From assembly GCA_016705335.1 (NCBI GenBank), contig JADIYN010000078.1, positions 62,001-126,000 of the forward strand: 64,000 bases of DNA, given 5' to 3'. A program made the translations under genes and the position numbers. This stretch comes from Draconibacterium sp. (GTDB taxonomy: Bacteria; Bacteroidota; Bacteroidia; Bacteroidales; Prolixibacteraceae). Under the pieces are notes generated by a model. The model was not told the origin of the DNA. It saw nothing but the letters and a program-made list of their open reading frames with translations, and ran no database searches. Positions within the stretch are counted from its first letter, which is position 1; each line of letters opens with the position of its first letter. Below, in pieces: positions 9,208 to 19,157 of the stretch.

Positions 9208-10734
9208 CTACTTGTTCAACATTTTTAATTCATAAATATCTTTTCTTCGATCCCTTAAATTCCTGACGCTACCGAATTGGTTCAACTCCCGTAATAAATC
9301 AATATCAAGGTCGGCAATAACAATCATTTCTGTATTTGGTGTAGCTTCAGCTTTAATTCCGTTGGCAGGGAATGCAAAATCGCATGGTGTAAAAACCATC
9401 GACTGGGCGTAATTAATGTCCATGTTGTGCACTTTGGGCAGGTTGCCAACACTTCCGGCTATTGCAACATAACATTCATTTTCAATGGCACGTGCCTGGG
9501 CACAGTATCTAACACGTGAATAGCCGTTTTGTGTATCGGTTAAAAACGGAACAAACAGAATATCCATCCCATCGTCGGCAAGCAGGCGGCTGAGTTCGGG
9601 AAATTCGACATCGTAACAAATCAAGATCCCTATTTTTCCGCAGTCGGTATCAAAAACCTGAAGTTTGTTTCCCTTTTCCATTCCCCACACTTTAACTTCA
9701 TCAGGAGTAACATGCAATTTTTCATATCTTTCCACTGTTCCGTCACGCCTGCATAAATAACCAACATTGAAAAGCCTGTTATCTTTTATTTCGGGAAGAC
9801 TTCCGGAAATGATATTGATATTATATGAAATTGCCAATTCGGAAAACCGCTGGATAATTGCGGGTGTATGAAGTGCAAGATTTCGAATTGCTTCAGGTTC
9901 GGTTAAATGATTGTCATCAGCCATTAACGGAGCATCAAAAAACTCAGGAAATAAAGCAAAATCAGAACGATAACCTGAAACTGCATCAATAAAAAATTCA
10001 GCCTGTTGTAAAAGTTCGTCCATATTTTTATAAGGCCGCATTTGCCATTGTATTAAACCCAAACGTACAAGCTTTTTTGACACACTGGCTTTTGTTTGTT
10101 TTTGTTCGTAATAAATATTGTCCCATTCAAGTAAAACCGCGTAATCATTGGAAGCTTCATCACCTTCAAGATAATTTTTCAGCACTTTTGAAGGGTGGAA
10201 ATCGTTTGATACCTGGAAGTTTAAAACCGGGTCGTTAATCTCTTTTCTTCTCACTTTTTCGATATACTCTTTTGGCGTCATTGAACCTGAATACTTATGA
10301 TAGTTTGGAATTCTTCCACCAAATGCTATTCCTTTTAAATTAAGCCGTTCACACAATTCTTTTCGGTAATCATAAAGTCTTCGCCCGAGGCGCAAACCGC
10401 GAAATTCGGGTTTTATAAAAACGTCAATTCCATACAAAATGTCACCATCAGGATTATGGGTATTGAACGTATAATTTCCTGTAATTTCTTTATAAGTGTG
10501 TTTGTTTTCAAACTTTTTGTAATCAATAATTATTGAAAGCGCACAACCTGCAAGCTCATTGTTTATTTTTATAACAGCTTGTCCTTCAGGAAATTTTTTA
10601 ATTAACGTTTTTATCTGTTTCTCTTTCCAGTACGCTTCCGGCATCATCGTATATGATTCAATCATGGCGTCTTTTAGTTGTTGATAATCATCTATATTCA
10701 AATAGGTGAGTTCAATATTTTCAATTTCAATCAT
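9208..10734 (-). CDS. GNAT acetyltransferase fused to a nitrilase-superfamily amidohydrolase
   Basis: Residues 1-210 form a GNAT domain with an acetyl-CoA binding loop at RGLRLGRRL (112-120). Residues 222-508 form a carbon-nitrogen hydrolase domain with the full catalytic triad: E264 (FPEFF), K339 (YEKLHVTPDE) and C373 (ICYDVEFPE). Both active sites appear intact. The protein should acylate one substrate and hydrolyse a C-N bond in the same or a related one; the substrate is unknown. The 508-residue fused architecture recurs in other bacteria, so it is not a chimera of this assembly. The gene diverges from the Gfo/Idh/MocA gene. Confidence 0.9.
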   Translation of the reverse strand: MIEIENIELTYLNIDDYQQLKDAMIESYTMMPEAYWKEKQIKTLIKKFPEGQAVIKINNELAGCALSIIIDYKKFENKHTYKEITGNYTFNTHNPDGDILYGIDVFIKPEFRGLRLGRRLYDYRKELCERLNLKGIAFGGRIPNYHKYSGSMTPKEYIEKVRRKEINDPVLNFQVSNDFHPSKVLKNYLEGDEASNDYAVLLEWDNIYYEQKQTKASVSKKLVRLGLIQWQMRPYKNMDELLQQAEFFIDAVSGYRSDFALFPEFFDAPLMADDNHLTEPEAIRNLALHTPAIIQRFSELAISYNINIISGSLPEIKDNRLFNVGYLCRRDGTVERYEKLHVTPDEVKVWGMEKGNKLQVFDTDCGKIGILICYDVEFPELSRLLADDGMDILFVPFLTDTQNGYSRVRYCAQARAIENECYVAIAGSVGNLPKVHNMDINYAQSMVFTPCDFAFPANGIKAEATPNTEMIVIADLDIDLLRELNQFGSVRNLRDRRKDIYELKMLNK

Positions 10735-10771
10735 AAAAGCAATATTAAATTTCGGATATTGATGAATATAG

Positions 10772-10779
10772 CAAAATTA
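10772..10779 (-). promoter_or_regulatory. -7 element for the GNAT-nitrilase gene
   Basis: TAATTTTG on the minus strand is a perfect TAnnTTTG match 38 nt before the ATG. The nearest upstream TTTTG is 24 nt away, slightly long for the -33 box. Confidence 0.5.
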
Positions 10780-10910
10780 ATGGCGATTTCGTTAAGATAT
10801 ATACAAAAACAGGAAATGAACGTGAAGTATTTGATAATGAGAATAAAAAACTTACTAAAATCACCATCTTTGGTTTTTAATATTTCCGGTATCAATTTCC
10901 TGAAATTTCA

Positions 10911-10918
10911 TAAGTTTG
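10911..10918 (+). promoter_or_regulatory. -7 element for the Gfo/Idh/MocA gene
   Basis: TAAGTTTG is a perfect TAnnTTTG match 33 nt before the ATG at 10951. No good -33 TTTG is seen at the usual distance. With the element at 10772-10779 it makes this 216-bp gap a divergent promoter region. Confidence 0.5.
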
Positions 10919-10950
10919 AATTAAATTTCAAATAACTAAAAATTAATAAG

Positions 10951-12120
10951 ATGGAATCGAACAGAAGAAACTTCTTAAAACAATCATTTGCCACAGCCTC
11001 AGCATTTGCAGCGGCTTCAATGTTGCCAACTGATTTAATGGGCAGGGAATTTAACAATACAAACCATCCCAAAGAAATTGTTTTAAAACCGGTAAAGCGA
11101 AATGCATCAAAAGAATCTATTCGGTTTTCAGTAATTGGTCTCAATCACGGGCATATTTATGGAATGGTAGAATCATTAATTGGCGGCGGCGGAACGCTGG
11201 TTGCTGTATATTCCAGAGAGCCGGAATTACTAACCGGTTTTACACGCCGATATCCTAATGTAAAAATTGCAAAAAGCGAAAATGAAATTCTTGAAGATAA
11301 TTCAGTTCAACTTGTTGCAAGTGCCGGAATTCCTGTTGAAAGAGCTCCACTTGGTATTCGTGTTATGCAGTCGGGCAAGGATTATATGACCGACAAACCG
11401 GGGATTGTAACTTTCAAACAATTCGAAGAAGTTAAGAAAGTGCAGAAAGAAACAAAGCGGATTTATTCAATTATGTACAGCGAACGGCTTGGAAACCGGG
11501 CATCCGTAAAAGCCGGAGAGTTAATTCAGGAAGGAGCAATTGGGAAAGTGGTTCAAACTGTTGGACTTGGACCGCACAGAATGAATCCTACATCGCGCCC
11601 CGACTGGTTTTTTGATCCGGAAAAAGCCGGCGGAATACTTTGTGATATTGGTTCACATCAGTGCGATCAGTTTTTGTTTTACACTAATTCAAAACAAGCT
11701 GAAGTCAGTTTTTCGCAGGTTGGGAATTTTAATATCCCTGATTATCCGAAATATATGGATTTTGGCGATATGAGCGTTCGCAGTCCACATGCAACAGGCT
11801 ACATTCGTATTGACTGGTTTACTCCGCAGGGGCTTGCTACATGGGGCGATGGACGTACATTTATTTTGGGAACTGAAGGTTATATTGAAATGCGAAAATA
11901 CATTGACATTGCCGGCCGTGAAGGTGGTGATCATCTGTTTCTTGTAAACCATAAAGAAACGAAATATTACAACTGCTCTAATATTTTTATGCCTTACGGC
12001 GAACAGTTGGTAAGCGATGTGGTAAACCGCACCGAAACTGCCATGACTCAGGACCATTGTTTTCTTGCTACTGAACTGGCATTAATGGGACAAAAAATGG
12101 CTTTTCAACTGAATGTTTGA
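10951..12120 (+). CDS. Tat-exported Gfo/Idh/MocA family oxidoreductase
   Basis: The N-terminus has a twin-arginine signal (NRRNFLKQSF) followed by an alanine-rich stretch, so the folded protein should be exported with its cofactor. The Rossmann-like segment FSVIGLNHGHIYGM departs from the usual GxGxxG. The substrate domain has DWFFDPEKAGGILCDIGSHQCDQFL, in which the G-x-H-x-x-D type motif of the family is recognisable. The total is 389 residues. Such exported members often act on sugars or glycosides in Bacteroidota, but no carbohydrate genes adjoin it here and the substrate is unknown. It is intact, with its own promoter. Confidence 0.88.
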   Translation: MESNRRNFLKQSFATASAFAAASMLPTDLMGREFNNTNHPKEIVLKPVKRNASKESIRFSVIGLNHGHIYGMVESLIGGGGTLVAVYSREPELLTGFTRRYPNVKIAKSENEILEDNSVQLVASAGIPVERAPLGIRVMQSGKDYMTDKPGIVTFKQFEEVKKVQKETKRIYSIMYSERLGNRASVKAGELIQEGAIGKVVQTVGLGPHRMNPTSRPDWFFDPEKAGGILCDIGSHQCDQFLFYTNSKQAEVSFSQVGNFNIPDYPKYMDFGDMSVRSPHATGYIRIDWFTPQGLATWGDGRTFILGTEGYIEMRKYIDIAGREGGDHLFLVNHKETKYYNCSNIFMPYGEQLVSDVVNRTETAMTQDHCFLATELALMGQKMAFQLNV

Positions 12121-12148
12121 TAGTAATTGTGAGTTAGTTTTATAATTG

Positions 12149-12173
12149 CAGGTTGCGGGATTCAGGTTGCGGG
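12149..12173. repeat. Short direct repeat between genes
   Basis: CAGGTTGCGGG occurs at 12149-12159 and again at 12163-12173, separated by 3 nt, in the 75-nt gap between two convergent genes. It is a simple local duplication with no evident function. Confidence 0.5.
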
Positions 12174-12195
12174 TTTAAAGTTTAAAATTTAAGGT

Positions 12196-14731
12196 TCAAA
12201 ATTCAATATTGAAAAATAAGGTTGGTGTAAAAGGCACGGCATCAGTATAAATGTTTACCAAACTAATATCATCGACTGTTGTAGTTCGAAGGTTTGAATA
12301 TTTAACGTTTTCTGTGTTGAATACATTTAGTACTGAAATCCCGATCTCTGTTTTCACTTTCCCGGGACGGAATTTATAAACCAGTGCGGCATCCAGTCTA
12401 TTATATTCCTTGTTCAGGTTTAACTCTTTTTCGGTTTCAAAATCAAAGCGGTTAAATCCTGAACCATACACATAATTTGCAGAGAAATAGAACGACTTGT
12501 AATTGAAAATACCTGCAAGTTTTAATTCATGTCTTTGGTCGTGCGGAGCAGGTTTATACACATCACGCGCATAAAACTGAAAATGCTCCTCAGTTTTTCC
12601 AAGTGAATATGAAATCCATGCCATTTGGCGTTTATATTCCTTTTTTATAAAAATATCGAGCCCCGTACTTCGTGCATCACCCGCATAAAAACCCCTTTCA
12701 AACCGGTTTGAACCATTGTAAAAACGGGTTATTCCGGAGGTTGGTTTAAAATATGCTTCGGCGCTTACCGTCAAGCCGCTTTTAAAATAAGAAATTCCGC
12801 CAACCCAGTGCTGAGCGCGTAAAACCGGAATATTCACCTCATCACTGTTAGTCCAGAAATACGCGTAATTAAATGAACTGTCAACAATTGAAGTTTTGCT
12901 CATAAACTGGTTGTACAATCCCCAGGCTGCATTCAGTTTAAACTCTTCCGACAGGTTTACCGAAGTTGAAATCCGTGGTTCGGTGTACCACTTTTTCAGA
13001 TTTGTCGCATAAATTACACGTAACCCTGATTTCAATTCCATAAAACTTCCAACCGGCAATTCATCCTGTAAATAAGAAACAATCCGTGGCGACTGCGAAT
13101 CCAAATCAATTAATTGATTGTCAAACGATTTTCGTGAAAGCTGTACATTATTATTGATGGCTCCCATTCCTAAAATCAAATTTTGTCCGTTTAACAATGA
13201 AAATGTATGTTCAGCATTTAAAGTGATCTCGTCAACATTATTATCAGATGAATTACTTTTTGTGATATTTTTTTTCCCGTTCCGCGTATTTTCAGTTTGG
13301 TTTTGTTCATCCGCCAAACGTTCAAAAACCGAATATCCGGCTGTAATATTTGTTGTGTTCCCATTTTTCCAGGGTTGTATAAATTGCACTGAACTTCCCA
13401 ACTGGCGGTTACGTTCCACTCTGACCGCGAAATAATTGTATTTACGATCTGACCTTCCAAATCATAATCAAACTTATCGCCACCACCGTATAAATTCACT
13501 GATAACTGGCTGCCATTGTCTCCACGGTAAACATATTTTAAATTGGCATCTCGAAATGTATAATCTGGAGTAACAACAAAATCAATATTGTTTCCAAAAG
13601 CAGAACCTTCTGATTTTTGTTTAGCATTTCTGCCAAATAATTCGAGATTGGCAGGATCATAAAGTTGGTAATAAGTTTGACGGTAAGCAGCCAGAATTGA
13701 AGATTTTTTGAAAGAGGTATTTCTGCCATAGAATTAATAGTAGTTGAATTGATATTGAAAGTAAAAGCCGGTTTATGCATTGTCCCGTTTTTTCCTGTAA
13801 TATCAACAATTCCGCCTACTCTATCGCCATATCGAGCTTCGTAACCACCTTTCAAAACTTCAATATTTTTTACCATCAAAGGATTTACAACGCTGATATT
13901 ATCGTTAAAATTTTTCAACCCGAAAACCGTGTATCCGTCAAACTGTATCTTACTTTGGCTTTCATAACTTCCCCAAATCAGCATGTCGGTTGATTGTTCG
14001 CCTGCTGCAAGAATACCGGGCATCAAACGCAACAGGTTAAAAACCGAATTATCGCAATGCCCGGGAAGTACAGGAGCAATGCGGTGGTTAATTTTCATGC
14101 GGCAGGCTTTATCGCCAATCAGTGTTGATTGTTCGACCAAATTGCCAAGTATATCAACCTGTGCAATTTTTTCGATTTGCGGGTTCAACAAAAATTTGTT
14201 GTTTACACTTTCAGTTAATGTTGTATCGTAAATGTAATATCCCAAATGTGAAATCTGTAAATCGAAAGTCGTTCCGGCTGATGCTGTAAAATTGAAATTT
14301 CCCTGCTGGTCGGTTTGAATGTTTTTATTGTTAATGTGAATGTATGAAAACGGCAGCGGCTCAAATGTTTGAGCTTCAAGCACCTGCCCTGTAATTTGAG
14401 TTGTTGCCACCGGCTGAACGGCAACTGTATTTTCCGAAACCGGGATGATAATAAATACATCACCTGATTTCTCCATTTCAAAAGGCAAATTCTTTAAAAG
14501 ATAGAAAAGCGCTTCTTCTTCTGACTGAAAAGTGCGGTTTAATGAGATCCTGTATTTCGAAAGTATATCGTTATCGAAAGCAAACTGTATCCCGTAATTC
14601 TCTTTCAAATCAAGCAAAACCTGACTCAGGGAGGCTTTTTGGACATTTACTATTATTTTTTTTGCTGTTTGCGCTGTTACCTGAAAAAGCGCAAGAAACA
14701 TAAAAACAGCAAACCAAACTGTTTTAGCCAT
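12196..14731 (-). CDS. TonB-dependent outer-membrane receptor with STN and carboxypeptidase-like domains (frame breaks)
   Basis: A signal peptide (MAKTVWFAVFMFLALFQVTAQ) is followed by an STN domain (about 25-100: VNVQKASLSQVLLDLKENYG). Next come a carboxypeptidase-regulatory-like beta domain (about 112-190) and a plug (LLRLMPGILAAGEQSTDMLIWG, VLKGGYEARYGDRVGGIVDI). The C-terminal barrel ends in an aromatic residue (FFNIEF). About 845 residues. The STN domain indicates signal transduction to FecR/FecI. Frame breaks near 13735, 13540-13500 and 13400 split the barrel, but the pieces are collinear and non-redundant. No SusD partner follows, so it is a stand-alone transducing receptor; the ligand is unknown. 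Its ATG overlaps the fecR stop (TAATG). Confidence 0.88.
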
Positions 14732-15592
14732 TAATTGTTTTTGACTACCAAATAAGTGTTTTCCGATTGTTTTATATATTTCAATTGCATTGATTTACAA
14801 ACATAATCCAAAACTTCTTCAACGTTTCCGGGCTTCGCAAAATTGCTCGAAAAACTGCGATTTTTTAATTCAGTTTGAAATTGAATTGTTACTGCAAATT
14901 GCCTTTCGATTTCGCGAAACACCTCATTTAATGAGCGTCCGGCAAAATCAAACCTTTCTATTTTCCAGTCAATTGCTTTTTCGGTTTTATAATTTGTTTT
15001 CATTACAAGTTTTCCATTCTCAAGTTCAACATGGTTGTTTGGTTCGAGCAAAACCGATTCGTTTGAGTTTGATACCACTTTCACTTTCCCTGTAAAACAG
15101 GTTACCCTGTAATTACTTTCGCGGGCATAAATATTAAATGAAGTGCCCAAAACCTGTGTTTTTCCATTTTCAGAAACAACTTCGAACTTTTCCCTTTTGC
15201 TACTTCAAAATAACCTTCGCCTTCAAATTGTACTTTTCGCTGAAATTTCCATTTTACCGGGAAATATTTTAAAGTGGATCCTGCATTCAATTCAACACTT
15301 GAACCATCGGGCAATTCAGCAATAATCTTTTCCCCGGAACACTTTCAATAGTTTTTGTATAAAGAAAAGTAAGTGTCGAAAGTCCAACCAAAATCGCAAC
15401 CACAGCAGCAACCGATAATTTCATGACGATTGAAAACATTGAAACCGATTTTCCAGCCGGTTTTTCATTGATTTTTCGTTCAAGTTCAGCCCACACTTCT
15501 GATTCTGATTTGTTCCAGTCAATTTTGCCTTTTGAGAAAAAGTCGTTACTGTTTTCTTCTAAATTGGTAATATGTAAATTTTTGTCATTCAT
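14731..15592 (-). CDS. FecR-family anti-sigma factor (frame breaks)
   Basis: The cytoplasmic N-terminus has WNKSESEVWAELERKI. One transmembrane helix follows (MKLSVAAVVAILVGLSTLTF), then a FecR periplasmic domain (LPDGSSVELNAGSTLKY, GEGYFEVAKG, MGTSFNIYA) and a C-terminal STN-binding domain (FREIERQFAVTIQF). It should hold FecI inactive and release it on a signal from the TonB receptor. About 285 residues. Single-base breaks near 15320-15330 and 15170-15190 divide it into three overlapping frames; I consider these sequencing indels. It is translationally coupled on both sides, sharing one base with the sigma factor stop and one with the receptor start. Confidence 0.88.
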
Positions 15593-16077
15593 TACTGTTT
15601 TAATAAATTTCGTAGATGCTCCAACGCATTTTTCATTCGTTTTTCAACTGCTTTTACACTGATTCCCAACACTTCAGCTATTTCAGCATATTTCAGGTTT
15701 TCTGCCCGGCTCAGCAAAAAAACCGTGCGCTGTTTTTCGTTCATCTTTTCGAGTGAATTTGAGTAATTCTCTTTCAACTGGTTAAAAGTCATTTCCTCTT
15801 CCGGCGACTGCATTTCGTTTTCAAAAACAAAGCTATTGAAGAATTTGAATGAACGTTTTTCTTTGCGGTAATGCGATATATAAAGGTCGTTGGCAATTTT
15901 AAAAAGCAGCCCTTTTACTTTTTCAGTTTGAATTGAACTTTGTTTTTCCCAGATTTTCAGGAATGTTTCCTGCGCAATATCAGTAGCAACGTCAGCATCT
16001 CCTGAACGGTAAAAAACAGATTTGCGAACGTCGGCAAAATGGTTTTCAAATAGAATTTTAAATTCCTGTTGGGTCAA
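15592..16077 (-). CDS. FecI-like ECF sigma factor
   Basis: A 161-residue sigma factor with region 2 at about 10-85 (ATDIAQETFLKIWEK, VKGLLFKIANDLYISHYRK) and region 4 at about 105-155 (LSRAENLKYAEIAEVLGISVKAVEKRM). This is the Bacteroidota FecI type. It is the first gene of a coupled fecI-fecR-receptor series, with TAATG overlaps at both junctions, so it should direct transcription of its own receptor. A hairpin at 16136-16162 separates it from the upstream lipoprotein gene. Confidence 0.92.
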   Translation of the reverse strand: MTQQEFKILFENHFADVRKSVFYRSGDADVATDIAQETFLKIWEKQSSIQTEKVKGLLFKIANDLYISHYRKEKRSFKFFNSFVFENEMQSPEEEMTFNQLKENYSNSLEKMNEKQRTVFLLSRAENLKYAEIAEVLGISVKAVEKRMKNALEHLRNLLKQ

Positions 16078-16135
16078 AATGTTGTCAATTCATTGGTACA
16101 TTTCAAAGATAGCCAGATAATCAATTGGTAAAAGT

Positions 16136-16162
16136 ACCCCGACAAATGTTTTTCATCGGGGT
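16136..16162 (-). terminator. Hairpin terminator between the lipoprotein gene and fecI
   Basis: ACCCCGA (16136-16142) and TCGGGGT (16156-16162) form a 7-bp GC-rich stem with a 13-nt loop. On the minus strand it is followed by ACTTTT. It lies 14 nt after the lipoprotein stop. Confidence 0.55.
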
Positions 16163-16175
16163 TCTTTCAAAATTA

Positions 16176-17149
16176 TTAACCTTTCCCGATTCCTAAACCT
16201 TTTCCACCGCCATTTCCGTTTTGGTTCCCGTAACCCTGTCCTTGATTTTGATTTTTATTATGATTTTGATTTCCTTTCATTTTACAATTGAAAAGGTCAA
16301 CTTCAATAGTTTCTCCGTCAGAATTTGTCATAGTTGCAATTTCATCACATTCGCCATCACCATAATTTAAAGTTGAAATCAAAGTTCCGTTTAAAGTTAT
16401 TTCCACAACTCCTTCAACTATAAACCTGCAATCGCCTATTCTCACCAATGGATCAACTATTTCTTTTTTGTAAGAATCTGCCTTGAAGTAGCTGAAACAA
16501 CTCCATCAATATGAATTACATCATCAGTTTGATCATCAGTAGTTTCCATACCTTCAACCCACATCCAAATTCGTGATGAAGAACGGGTAATTACATTTCC
16601 ATTGTCAAGTGTAATTGTTAAATCGCTTTTGTAATTACGAAATGCTGTATTTTCCCTGTCAACAGTTATTAGCGAGGTTCCTGCAATTGTAATTGTGTCT
16701 ATTCCAAAATCACTGTAGGTAACCATCCTTGAATAACTGGCGCTGCTTCGTGGTGCGGAGATTTCGATTATTATTATACCACTTAAAACTTTTTCTTTTT
16801 GAGCACCGTACTATCACCATAATCAAGAGTAATTCTTTTGGATAGCTGTCGTTTCTCCTTCTTCAACAGTAACATTCGGGCACTGGTGCGACATGTAGTT
16901 CGTTTTATTTGTCCATTCCCATCTTTTACCCATTCTCCACCACTGCAACAAAATATCTTCAGCATTGGCATAAAACTCAACTTCGTACTCAGATGCAGTA
17001 GTTGCGGCTTCCAAAGTAACTTCCGACAAAGTAATCTCTGCCGATTTTTCTGACAAAGTACTATCTTCTGCAACTTCAATTTTGTCGTTGTTACACGAAA
17101 AAAGAACAACTGATAAAAAGAAAAAAGAAATTCCGATAATTTTTTTCAT
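16176..17149 (-). CDS. Lipoprotein with DYG-motif repeats and a Gly/Asn/Gln tail (frame breaks)
   Basis: Starting at the ATG at 17149, the product has a lipoprotein signal (MKKIIGISFFFLSVVLFSC, lipobox ending at Cys19) and would be about 320 residues. Internal features include ITLDYGDST, TLNYGDGECD and RIGDCRFIVEGVVEITLNG. The tail is built of GNQNHNKNQNQGQGYG-like low-complexity sequence ending in GGGKGLGIGKG. I recognise this as a class of Bacteroidota surface lipoproteins of unknown function. Frame breaks near 16800-16860, 16730-16780 and 16450 are bridged by collinear segments. It is upstream of, and in the same direction as, the FecI operon, but a hairpin lies between them. Confidence 0.6.
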
Positions 17150-17311
17150 GACATTCAATTTTAAATTTATGTTTATATGAGTCATCCGCACGAAAACGGA
17201 TTTACCCTACTTTGTTTTTAGATTATTTTTTCTAGTGTAAAATTTTTATTCAATTGCTATACCTTTTTATAGTGTACAGTGAACTGCTTTTTTGGAAATC
17301 AACTTTGTCAC

Positions 17312-17343
17312 TTTGTGAGAAACAAACCTTTTTGCTACTTTGG
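17312..17343 (+). promoter_or_regulatory. Promoter for the PafA-like gene
   Basis: TTTG (17312-17315), a 20-nt spacer and TACTTTGG (17336-17343) fit the Bacteroidota promoter layout with one -7 mismatch. Its position rules out the in-frame ATG at 17279 and supports the ATG at 17363. Confidence 0.55.
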
Positions 17344-17362
17344 CAGCCAAAATTTCACTGGT

Positions 17363-18956
17363 ATGAAGTACGTTGGTATAGGTTTTATTACAGTATTGAT
17401 TTTAATATTTGCCCAGACAGGATTTTCTCAGATGAGTCCTGCTGAATCCCAGAAAACCCCAAAAGTTGTAATGGGAATTGTGATTGAAAACATGCGTCCC
17501 GATTATATTCAGCGCTATTGGAACAAATTCGGGGAAAAAGGATTTAAAAGATTATATACACAGGGAGCGGTTTGCACAAATGTAAGGTTGATTCAGCAGG
17601 TACAGAATTACGCATCGGGAACGGCAACACTTTTTACCGGTGTAAATCCTTCGATGCATGGAATTATTAATAAAAACTGGTACGACAAATTCAACGAAAG
17701 GGAAACTGAATGTACCGAAGACAGCTATTATATTACTGTTGGAGCCGACACAAAAGCGGGTAACGCATCGCCAAAAAAATTACTTTCGAACACAATCACC
17801 GATATTCTGAAAATTTATTCGATGGGAAAATCGAAAGTATTTAGTGTTGCGTTAAACCGTGAATCAGCCATTTTTTCAGCCGGTCACGCAGCAAACGGAG
17901 CATATTGGTTTGATGTTGAATCGGGCAGAATGATTTCAAGTTCATTTTATGTAAATATGTTCCCCGACTGGGTGCGGCTTTTCAACAGTGAAAATTATGC
18001 CGAAAAATACAGTTACAGAAACTGGGTTCCACTTTTACCCGAAGCTTCGTACACTGAAAGCCTGCGTGACGATTATTTGCTTGAAAAAGGTTACTTCGGC
18101 AAAAACAACACTTTTCCGCACACAATCAGTAAATACATAAAAGAAACCGAAGATTTTAAACCATTCAAAACTACACCATCGGCAAATTTGATGATTAAGG
18201 ATTTTGTAGTTGAATTAATGGAAAACGAAAAAATCGGGGATGATGACCACACTGATTTTGTAACTTCTGTTTTTTCATCAATGGACTATGAAAACGGCTC
18301 GTTTGGCCCGGCTTCTCTTGAAATGGAAGATACTTATTTATACCTCGATAAATATATTGCCGAACTTATTGATGCATGCGAAAATAAATTTGGAAAAGAA
18401 AATGTCATCTTCTTTTTAACCGCAAATACTTCAGCTTCCTACCCCGCTGATTATTTAAAAGAAGAATTCCATTTACCGGTTGACAATTTCAACATTGAAA
18501 GTACAATTGCGCTTTTAACGTCGTACCTGAATATTACCTACGGTGAGGAAAAATGGATTGATTATTTTGATGAACACCAGGTATATTTCAACCACAAATT
18601 ACTTACAAAACACAAATTGGATATCAATCAGTTTCAGGTTGCAATTTCAGCATTTATCGATGAATTTGAAGGAGTGCTTGTATCAATGCCTGCTTATTTG
18701 CTCGAACAGGGAATTCAGGCAAACTGGATGCTCGAACCGCTTTACAAAACCTATGTAAAAAGCCGGTCAGGTGATTGTCTTTTTATGTTAAAAGAAGGCT
18801 GGCAGCCTGGTTACAAATTCAAAAAAGTGAACTACACCGACCAGTCGCATATTCCGTTGGTATTTTATGGTGCAAGGTTCCCACTCTTTCCGAATTATTA
18901 AAATTCCTTTCCCCGACAAAAGCCAGGGAAGAATAATTGGAGAGGTAGTTTATTAA
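17363..18956 (+). CDS. Exported alkaline-phosphatase-superfamily protein with degenerate active site
   Basis: A signal peptide (MKYVGIGFITVLILIFAQTGFSQ) precedes a PafA-like fold: VMGIVIENMRPDYIQRY, FTGVNPSMHGIINKNWYD, FGPASLEMEDTYLYLDKYI and SHIPLVFYG are clear landmarks. Compared with active PafA-type enzymes as I know them, the first metal Asp position reads IEN. The nucleophile Thr region reads QNYASGTA, the DYxGH metal site reads DYENGS, and the conserved TADHG reads TANTSAS. Most metal ligands therefore appear lost, suggesting a pseudoenzyme. The open frame ends at 18901. Adding one T and one A gives ARFPTLSELLKIPFPDKSQG and a stop at 18954-18956, matching the usual family C-terminus. 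Confidence 0.78.
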
Positions 18957-19157
18957 ATTCTGATAAGAAAAACCCAATTAATGTTTACAGTAAAACTCCA
19001 GTTTCCATGCTTCAAATCACAAATAAATCCCAAACCCTAACAGTCAGATTTTAAAACTGTTTGATATATTGAAACATGGCATTTTGAGATTTATTTGTTT
19101 TTGGGTTTTGAACTTTAATAATTCAAATTTGCTGAGTTTTTTAAGAGACACCAATTA

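Noticed and set aside
19019..19098. Inverted repeat ACAAATAAATC / GATTTATTTGT between convergent genes
   Set aside because: The 58-nt loop and the all-AT character make chance likely, and it is not followed by a T run as a terminator would be.
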